Positions 55,801-64,000 of a stretch of 64,000 nucleotides of DNA are shown here, piece by piece. Source of the DNA: Chondrus crispus (Eukaryota > Rhodophyta > Florideophyceae > Gigartinales > Gigartinaceae); the NCBI RefSeq assembly GCF_000350225.1, contig NW_005179156.1:62001-126000 (forward strand), read 5' to 3'. The notes under the pieces were generated by a model. The model was not told the origin of the DNA. It did not search any database and was given only the letters and a program-made list of their open reading frames with translations. The translations under genes were made by a program, and so were the position numbers. Each line of letters opens with the position of its first letter. Within the stretch, counting starts at the first letter, position 1.

Positions 55801-57233
55801 TTACAAGACATTGAGAAGATATTTGTATTGGCTTACGATGGCCTAGACTGCTATGCAGTCGCGAAGAATTGCGCCGCATGTGCGCGGGAAAGGGTGAAGT
55901 TAAGAAGAAACACGAAGGAAATGAAGGTGCTCACGCCCAAAGCCCCGCTGGAGATTGTCGCCATCGACATCCTCGGCGAGCTAATTACAACTAAACGAGG
56001 AAATCGGTACATTCTCGTGATCAGCGATCGATACTCGAAACTGGTACGAACCGTATCGTTGAAGAAGATATCAGCTGCGCATATCGCACGAGCCTTCGTT
56101 CACCATTGGGTATTCGTGTACGGACTGCTGGTCAAGCTGCTGTCCGACAATGGAACACAGTTCATGGCCCGGTTCTTTCAGAACGTCTGCCGAATTCTCG
56201 GCATACGCAATGTGTTCACGACTACGTACCACCGGCAAGCCAACGGCCAAGTTGAGAGGTTTAACCGCACGCTGACTTCCGCGTTGTGAAAATACGTTGG
56301 AGAGCATCCCAAGGACTGGGACTTATTTAGCGACGCTGTGACGTTCGCATACAACACGCAAGTTCATCGAACTACGAACATTGCGCCCTTCGAGCTGGTG
56401 TTAGCTCGGGCGCCGAGAAGCATTGCGTTACAAGCGCAGCCAACTTTGGAAGGATTTAGCTCGAATCGAGCGTACTACCTGAAATGGCAGTCGTGGTTGG
56501 AAAGCCTGATGAAAGGCGCTGGTAAGAGCTTGCGGAAAGAACAAGCGCGCTACAAGCGAAATTTCGACGCAAGGCTCCGCAAGTCGAAGTATGACATCCC
56601 TCCAGGATCATACGTATTCCTTCGGAAAGAGCAAGGCACGGCTACGGAGCCGAAACATAAGTTGGCACAAGTGGCTACGGGCCCATATCAAGTGAAGGAG
56701 TCAACTGAGAATACGGTCGTCATTGCCATCGGCGACCAGGAAGAGCGGGTGTCCCGAGATCGAGACGAATTAGCCCCTAGTCCCATGGACTACACGCCGA
56801 TAGTCGGGCTACGACAAGCGCTACTATTCCTCAACCGAGAAGGGGAACAAGAAGAACCCGCCGCGGAAGCCAAGGATAGGACGGATGACGGACCTTGATA
56901 AATCAAGAAGCTACGGGCATCCCGCCCGATCTACAAGCGATGGGAGGCTCGGAAGAGCAGGATGAGGATGAGCCGCTGGCTCTTCGGAAGGGGGACGGAC
57001 AGTTGGACACGCAGGAAGAAGGAACCGGGGGTCAGGAGTACGTGATCGACAAAATAGTCGACCACGCGTATCAAGATAGAAAATTAATTCTCAAGGTGAA
57101 ATGGTATGGCTACGCAATTGAGGACGCAACGTGGGAGCCGATTTCTCAGCTACCGCGCAGCGCAGTGGTGACCTATTTCCGGAGGAAGAAACTGCCCCTC
57201 CCACCGCAAGTCGCACGCGCGAGACCAGGATGA
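52806..57233 (+). pseudogene. A4 pol: PR-RT-RNaseH-IN-chromodomain, two stops and two shifts
   Basis: Protease DTGAG at about 53131 is intact. A stop (TAG 54110-54112) falls in the linker before RT. RT has CVDYRRLN and YLDD at 54592-54603. RNase H (DTDAS, about 55048, through YLYGEHFIVHTDHASL) is unbroken here, unlike A2 and A3. Integrase: CAAC finger, then a one-base loss near 55842; Asp (IDILGEL), Asp (SDNGTQF) and Glu (GQVERF) present; TGA at 56287-56289. A one-base loss near 56893 precedes a chromodomain ending at 57233 (VKWYGYAIEDATWEP). About 1475 codons in all. Upstream of about 53.05 kb the sequence is closest to A2; downstream it is closest to A3. Confidence 0.94.
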
Positions 57234-60200
57234 GCTCCATACAGAATGTGACGATGGAAAGCGAAAAGAAGACGCGAGCCGCAACCAGTTTCCTATGCTT
57301 TTACCTTCTAAACTGTTCTGTTTTGTTTTTGTTTTTTTGGTTTTGGTTGTTTTTTTATGTTTGTTTTCCCTTCCCCAGACGCACCTAGGTCGGCGATCCA
57401 GAAGCGAGCGTGCGTAGCTTTAGGAAGAACACGACAGGCGCCCAAGGGCGACAAGGGATTGCGAACCGCCGATCGTGATTAAGGCTACAAGCTGTATCTC
57501 GAGTCGAGGAAGAAGTCTGCTCTACAAGGGAGCGGGTGTGACGAGAAGATTGGAGAAGAAGGGGATGCGTCAGATTGACGAGTGTGTTACCTTCGAGATA
57601 GAGTAGAAGGTTGGGAGAGGACGCAGTCGATGGGCGACTGCACGCGGAGGAGGCAGATCAAGACGACGTGTAGGATGCGAGAAGTGAGGGAACCGCGACT
57701 GAAGTAGTGGAGATAGGATGAAAACAGTTGCTCGCCTGTAGGGTGATCGCATCGAGAATCAGCAACCGGATGTCGGCTCTGTGCGGGGTTATGAGGCTCC
57801 AAGGTATTCGCGTGGTAGCGAAAGGGGATGCCCCCGTCGAGAAGTTAGCAAGTTGGAAAGGATGTTACGGATCGCGCCGTGGTGAGGAGTAAGGACGGTC
57901 CTCACACAGGCACGCCCAGGCGGGATTACGCATGCGGGATGTTGTCGAGTCGAGACGGACGCTGTGAACCACAGCACGAAGCTAGCGAGAAATGAGCATA
58001 GCGGAAGTAAGGCGCATCAGCAATGGCGAGAAGGAAAGATGAGGTGAGACGAGCAAGTATGGGTGACTTAACGTTCATGGAGATAGAGCGGCGAGACGCG
58101 GTACATCAGGAAGTGACGAAGTCACTGCAGCCTCAGGTGGAGACAATGCGCAAATTACGTATGATCACGCGTCGCATGAGTGCGCACGCAAAGGGACGTT
58201 TAGATCAGGGATCCACACCCGCTTGTCATAATTTGAAAGGAAAGTGTTTTTTGAGGTTTTTTTCACGAATGGACAAAGGACAAGTGGCGCGCGAGCAGAA
58301 GTGAGATACAGGGGATGACGCGAATTTTCAATTCAGATCAAGAAACCGAAGGAGTTGCCGCAGAATTGTTGTCGCCGGCCACAGCCGACGATACAAACAC
58401 CGAAGTCTATCCGCACTCAAGCCCGGTCACCCGGGCAGGACGCTAACTGCACCCCACAAACCGACGGACTAACGCACGTCGAACGGAGAAGAATTACTGT
58501 CAACGACAGATCCGGAGTTACGGAAATGGCTGCCGACCGAGGTTGCAGTCGTCGCCCGGTCAACACCGATCGACCTCACTTCTTTCCCATATACCCTGCG
58601 CGCAAGCGACTCGCCCCCTGACTCGTGACGAACCGTCGTTTGTTTCCAATGGTGCTTCACTCCCTTCGGTTTCTATTTTGTTCTGCCTCCTTTTATTTAT
58701 TTGTTATGTGAAGACATGAGCATGACCCCGTACAGCCGACGCCGCTCTGCAAGTCCCTAAGTATTAGCAAAAACAAAGGAGGAGGGTAATCGAGAAGAGA
58801 CAAAAAAGCGGAATGGCGACGTATGAAGCTCTAACGCGATCCACGAATACTCGGGCTCCACGACGGCCTGACGAGGAAATTCTCCTACCGTGTTATGAAC
58901 GGACGTGCGACACACGGGTCACACCCCGGAGACTGGACCAACACTTTTGAAGGTCAACTCGAGGGGAGATCCTCCCTAATTAGGTTTTGTCGATCCCTCG
59001 GCGCTGCTATGTTTTTTTTGTATGTACCACAAGGGATACCACAAACCATCCGGAGCAGCATCCGTCTACAAGTGAAATGTTTGGATGGAACCCCTCAGTG
59101 GGAGTTCCTGGTTCCCCAGTACGGTGACGTCGCCTTCGACGTTGTTCCCCCCGCTCGGCATCTGCGTGCGCCAGTAGCGAGGAAGGAGACAGAGTACCTG
59201 GTCGAAACGATGATTGTCGAATACTGTCAATGTGAAGCTACAGGAGAGCCTGAGAAATGTACGTCGCGATCGCTGTGAAAAAAAAGTGAAGGAGCGTCGA
59301 AGTAATGCTATGTGGCGTGTAAGTGATGCGAGAGTAGAAGGAGGTCGCTGGAGACTCGCGACGCGGGTTCATCAATCACGAAAACGATACCCGATCCGAG
59401 TGGAGCAGCCGTTGGATTCATCCACGCATGAGGAAATCGAAAGAAGGGATTTTCCCTCAGCCCACACGATGAGAAATCGGAGTGCGGGGAGGATGAAGTT
59501 GGTAATGAAGAATTTGAGCTCACCTTCGAAGAAGTCGTCTCATACAACCGCATCCATCTACGGAGGAAACTTGTGACGGTATTATTAACAACAGAGTCAA
59601 GAGCTTCGCATCCTCCACCTATTGTTTTTGTCACAGTGGGACCAGCTACAACGACGAGGGAGAGTCCCTCTCTCCTCCTTTTGACCACGCTCGTGTTATT
59701 ATTTTTTTGTTTTCTTTGGAAAATCCTCTCCTTTGCCCGTTCCATGTATCTTTTTCTTTTTGGATGAACTACGACTCCGCGACACGACGCCAACCCCACA
59801 TCAAACGTCGACGACCAGTTCTGCAGTGTGACCCACAGTCCGCCGCAAGGACGGAGAATTTGGAAAGGGCTAACGGCTTGTAAGGAGCGCAGAAGGTCAG
59901 GAGGGTTGTGAGGAGTGACACTGTCAACGAGCCCAAGCAGAGAAACCAAAATTTCAGACAGTTCGCTGCCAGCGAAAAACCCCCGACGAGTCACCACCGG
60001 TTGTAAGAATCATTTATTACCCCAAAACGACGACGACGTTTTTCCCTAAGGGAGTGTTTACCCCTCGCCGCCGGACCTCAACGAGGAAATTTATTGATGC
60101 CGTCGAAGCAAAAAAGGGGGGGGAAGAAAAAGTGGGTCGAGTCGTGATCCCATTCGTGAACCTCGCAAGAACGATCTCGAGTATGAAGACCACCTACAAG

Positions 60201-60842
60201 TGCAAAAAAAGACTGAGGAGAAGGCGCCGCCAATTCCCCGACGTGGAGGAGACATGCGACACTGTGGTGCATGCAGACCCGGGGTGGTCAGTACAGAAGT
60301 CGGTCGAGGTAGCTCACTGGTTTGGAAATTCGCAGAAGGACAGACTCCCTGTCAGGGAACTGGTTCGTCCCAGCAATTACGTGTTTACATGGACTACGAA
60401 TCAACAGAAGTAGCAGGTATCTGATGATGTCTTCGAAGAGGTCGCAAAGAGGAGGAAAGTGGAAAAGAGAAGGTGCGACCGCAGTGATGGGGCGCATGAG
60501 GAAAGGAGGAGGAAAATTCGCGATGAAGGAAAGCGAGAGCAGTGACGGGGCGCATCAGTCAAAGAGAAAAAAAGAGAGAGCGGAAATCGGGGCGTGTGGG
60601 CCCCGTCAAAACGTTGGATAAAGAGGAGGAAAAGGAAAATGAGGAGAAGGATGACGTACGTGTTGAAAAAAAAGAGGAGGAAAAAAATGTAACAAGAGGA
60701 GGAAGTGGATAGGAGAAGGAAATGCAATTTATTTTCGGTGGAACGAAGGGAAGTGCCGACGATGAGTCAACACTCTCAGCGGACAATGATCCGAACACGG
60801 ATCGGCAGGGCGCTACCATCGGCAAGGGGTCAATGGGACGAT
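57234..60842 (+). other. A4 variable region between pol and aORF
   Basis: 57234-58300 matches A3, except for an extra 308 bp (57677-57984) flanked by 12-bp direct repeats GCGAGAAGTGAG and GCGAGAAATGAG. From about 58300 to 60615 it has no visible match in A3 or A2. It includes a 127-codon open frame at 58895-59278 with no known motif. The purine-rich strand 60430-60725 matches A3 37900-38010 at its right end and leads to the aORF stop. Confidence 0.6.
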
Positions 60843-62793
60843 TTACCCCAGAATATTTTTCTTTGGTAGTGAGGCGACAAGTTGCGCCGGTAAGCGCAGG
60901 TCAACAAGGGACGCTCCTCGAAGAGCCCCCTCGTTTATTCCGTGGGCACGGAGTAATGTGCGATAAACGCTGGCGGCGCCGTCGTTCTTTTTGATGACAT
61001 CTGAAGAGGACGGGGAGGTCGAACCTCCCCTGGTCGATTGGACTGCATCGGCAATTGGTGGCAAGGGGCGGCAACTGGAACAGCCGCAGGAAAAGGGGGA
61101 CGAGCTGGGACGTGCAAAGGGGAAGACAGTGCAGGAGGAGCCGAGGGGGTAAGGGACGAAGAATTTCCCTTCCTTTCTGGGACGGCGCGCACGGACAGAC
61201 TGTCAGTCTGGATAGATGACGAGGGGACCTCTCTCGTCTCTGATAGAGGTTGACACCTGGCCACTGGAGGTAAATGGGACCGCAAAGGGGATTTGACTTC
61301 ATCATTCTCAGGGGCTCTCGTCGCTCTTATCGAAGCATTCACAGGAGCAGTGGGGCCGGCCGGATCGACAGGAAGTGAAGTCGGTGAGACCGGTAATACC
61401 GGGCCAGAACGCAAAGGCTCCCGGAGACAGAGGTCGCGCTCGCGGGGATCGGCAAGGAAGATGGGCAATTCACCCGGAACGGCGTCTGACTCCCATACTG
61501 CCGACTCAGACGCGCCTCGTCGCAAGAACATTGCGATCCCCTTCAGTGGTTAAACCAAGCGTAGTCCCCCGTACCACGATGAGCACGACCAGGAGAGAAG
61601 GAGGGGCGTTGCAGGACGAAGGAACGAGAGGAATTTTGACGCGGTATCGAGTCCCAATCGACCACCTCCATTTTATCGAGGAGAGAATGCAGTTCGGTGT
61701 CTGCATCAGCACCGCGCAGGGGAATCGAATAATCGAGGCGTTGCATGAGGCTGATGAGCTGGGGAGGCAAGTACCACAACCTCCAGCAGTCGTAGGTCTC
61801 CCACAGGAAGGTCACTGCCACTTTGGTGCACCACTCGGTGTGGAAGACTACCCAAAGGCCGTGTCGAGGGTCACGTAAATACCTTCCGTAATACGTGTGC
61901 ACAGGGCCGAGTTCAGCCCAAAAGCCTTGGCAGACCTCAAATTGGCTCCACCACGACGGAATGCGTTGATAACGATTCGCGTAATGGGACCTCGAGATTT
62001 CGCGCGCCTCCAACATCTGGTAGGCCACAAAATAACCCGTGTCAGACCGAATGCGGCGTTCGAAGCGCACTGTGTGCTGAAAGAGGGGGATGGTACCCCG
62101 TTTGATAAGTCGGAAATTAGCCGGAATTACGGCGTTGGTCCACATCATAGCGTCGCCTGAGACGGTCCGTTGGTTGAACCAAAGGCGGTTAGCTTCACGA
62201 GGAGGGTCATCGGAGGTCCAGGCAAGCGTGTTGTCGAGGTAAGACTGTTCGCCCTCGGTGCGAAATTGCCACGTGTCACAACCGAATTCCTCAGGGATGA
62301 GATCCTGCGTCAATGGCAGCTCAAGCCTGTCACACACAGCGGTCATGAAGCGGGTCGATAACACCGCACAACCACGAGGCGGAGTGTGACACAGAATGGA
62401 GGGAGGAATGGCGATGCGAGCCAACCAATCGTAAGACCGAATGGCTTGAAGGGGGAGTTGTCCTGGAAGCATACCGGCGCCATCGGCGAACGAGTAAGCA
62501 ATGTCATCGAAGGCGCATACACCGATCACTGAGAACCATTTAGCGGAAGCAAAAAGCTCAGGATTAAGGCGCATGGCCTTATCGTGGAGCTCCGACGCAG
62601 CAGGGTATCGACGCGAGGACGGAGTGTCAGGACCGGAGTCGATGTGGGCAACAGGGCTGGCATGTTGGGAACCAGGGGGTAATCGAGGGAGGGAAGGAAA
62701 ACCTAGAGGGTCGTGGGAAGTGGAGGAAAAGCCCACGCCGGGGCGCTTGCGTTTGGTACCACCACTCGAGTGGCTCGGGGATGAAGGAAACAT
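60843..62793 (-). pseudogene. A4 antisense ORF (aORF), best copy
   Basis: ATG at 62793 (MFPSS), 124 bp from the 3' LTR, on the strand opposite gag/pol. The first 416 codons are open to TGA at 61543-61545, where A2 has Trp. Two one-base losses (about 61490 and 61070) break the linker, and the C-terminal block (YRTLLRAHGINEGALRGASL) ends at 60843. Unbroken length would be about 650 residues. The N-terminal domain is rich in Trp, Tyr and Arg (PSWWSQFEVCQGFWAELGP). The linker is rich in Pro, Ser and Ala. No motif of nuclease, polymerase, envelope or silencing suppressor is evident. The three copies in three separate elements have the same start, order and end. Function is unknown. Confidence 0.78.
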
Positions 62794-62904
62794 GGGGCCC
62801 GTCTTGCTCTTGCACTTTCACCGGATACCGGATACGGTGGTGTGGGGATATGAGAGAAACGGCGATGAGATTATACGATGGCGGAGTGGCGTACAAGAGC
62901 GCTC

Positions 62905-62916
62905 GGAAGGGGGATA
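62905..62916 (+). other. Polypurine tract of A4
   Basis: GGAAGGGGGATA lies directly before the 3' LTR. It is identical in A3. Confidence 0.85.
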
Positions 62917-63967
62917 TGTAGTGCAATACGCACCTGAAAAAGGGGGTGAAAAGAAAGGAAAATATTTGGATATGACAAGTAGTCCGGGTTGGGGGACACA
63001 CGTGTGAATAATTGCACAGTTTTAATTTTTAATTATTTCATTTTATTTAATTAATTAGTTGGCATTAATTTTGCTCACATTAGATTAGATCTAGGAATTA
63101 GCGCCGCGAGCTACTGTAGTGGCTCCGGCGGGGCGATATATACCTTAGTCCTCTGACCACCAAGTCTGTAAAGGTAACCCGAGTTGCCAGAGTTGAATGT
63201 CGCCTTGGTCGAAGTCCGTCTGTACCAAGACGCTCCCTTTTACCTAAGCCTACGGCATCCTTTGCGCTCGGGGGTTCCCTTCTCTTTTTCCTTTATTTCC
63301 CTATTCATTCCTGTACTTCTATTTCTATCTTTCCCTTAATTGTGTTGGTTCCACGGGAGTCGGTTGCGATCGATCCGGTGTAGGTGTTTTAGCCATCGGG
63401 CAACACGTTGTGTAGCGCTGTTACTGTTTCAAGTTCCGTCGGAAGGCTGTTGCGACGACGCCTCCGTCGAAGGTCTTACTGTATAAGACAGAGTTGGTAC
63501 CACCTACCGCGATTGCGATCGCGCTGGTGAGGGTGTTTCTAGCCATCGGGCAACACGTCGGTAGTAGCGCTGCTACACAATTACGATCCCGTCGGGTAGT
63601 GCTGAACAAGCCCCCGTCGAAGACCTTGAATTATACCCAAGGTGCTGAAGACGCTCATCGAGCATTGGCCTTACAACCCAGCGAACCGCGGTTACATCCT
63701 CGTAGACAAGCCTAACCCGCACTCGCCGAGCGCTCAAGTCTTCACAAGTCTCTACCACCATTATCCTCCCGGGCCGGGCATCTTTCCTTACCCCCCCCCC
63801 CGTCGGAGTTGAGCTACCGTGGGCCGCAAGCCCACACAAGGGGAAAGGGAGTCTCGAACGCTCCGTAGCGCGTGCCATCGACAGTTGTTGTTGTTGCTGT
63901 TGTTGTTTTCTTCTTTTTGTTTGACCGTCGGATTGTGTTCGCGGCCTGCCAGGCACATTGCACTACA
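62917..63967 (+). repeat. A4 3' LTR (type A)
   Basis: 1051 bp from TGTAGTGCAATACGCACC to GCACATTGCACTACA. CACACGTGTG is near 62997 and TATATA near 63136. It is the most complete type A LTR here. It does not match the type D LTR at the other end of A4, and no TSD joins the two flanks. Confidence 0.92.
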
Positions 63968-64000
63968 ATGGAACTACGAACATCGCACCTTTCGAGCTGG
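63968..64000 (+). pseudogene. Integrase fragment, right flank of A4
   Basis: In frame 2 of the flank, GTTNIAPFEL corresponds to the conserved integrase C-terminal motif found in family A (TTNIAPFEL, for example near 15740). Four of about 31 bases differ from family A, so it is probably G2 or a relative. It runs off the window. Confidence 0.65.

Larger units (their letters stand above)
24495..63967 (+). mobile_element. A4: recombinant family A element containing A3
   Basis: The 5' LTR (type D) is split into 24495-25208 and 50094-50344 by A3. Then come PBS, gag (50511), pol (to 57233), a variable region, the antisense ORF (60843-62793), a polypurine tract and a 3' LTR of another type (62917-63967, type A). 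There is no TSD: the left flank is G2 reverse transcriptase and the right flank is an integrase fragment. The leader and gag resemble A2. From about 53.1 kb onward the sequence resembles A3. This fits ectopic recombination between two elements inserted at different sites. Confidence 0.85.

Overview
This 64 kb window is eukaryotic and consists almost entirely of nested LTR retrotransposons of the Ty3/gypsy chromovirus type. No intact host gene, rRNA or tRNA gene was found. The evidence is gag proteins with CCHC knuckles, pol polyproteins in the order PR-RT-RNaseH-IN-GPY/F-chromodomain, LTRs of the form TG...CA, and 5-bp target-site duplications (TSDs). The host cannot be named from this sequence. 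A compact, fairly GC-rich genome such as a fungus, oomycete or alga would fit, but that is a guess.

Layout. The backbone is a plus-strand element, here called G2. Its gag starts at 5101 and its pol runs to 24494; an integrase scrap reappears at 63968. Removing one solo LTR (5973-6745) and one complete element (8681-23377), each with a perfect 5-bp TSD, puts G2 gag and pol back in frame. Left of G2 (1-5100) lie minus-strand elements nested in one another (E1 in E2 in E0), plus a solo LTR. Right of 24494 lies element A4 (24495-63967). A4 is split in its 5' LTR by element A3 (25209-50088). A3 is in turn split by G2b (39062-47861), a young non-autonomous relative of G2.

Elements A2, A3 and A4 (family A) share the plan LTR - PBS - gag - pol with chromodomain - long variable region - purine-rich tract - long antisense ORF - polypurine tract - LTR. 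The antisense ORF (aORF, about 550-650 codons) starts 110-125 bp inside the 3' LTR and reads back toward pol. It is present in all three copies, is clearly conserved as protein between the divergent A2 and A3/A4 lineages, and matches nothing I recognise. A chromovirus carrying a conserved antisense protein gene is the best candidate for an undescribed system here.

G2b is also unusual. It has lost the capsid core, PR, RT, RNaseH and most of IN, but keeps near-identical LTRs, a PBS, gag ends and the IN C-terminus with a degraded chromodomain. Behind its original polypurine tract it has gained about 4.9 kb of cargo. The cargo contains an array of palindromic repeats and a sense-strand fragment of a threonine-dehydratase-like enzyme gene, and it ends in a second copy of the polypurine tract. 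This looks like capture of host sequence by read-through.

All gag, pol and aORF copies in the window carry stops or frameshifts, so none looks autonomous now. A4 is a recombinant: its two LTRs are of different types, it lacks a TSD, its 5' half resembles A2 and its 3' half resembles A3.
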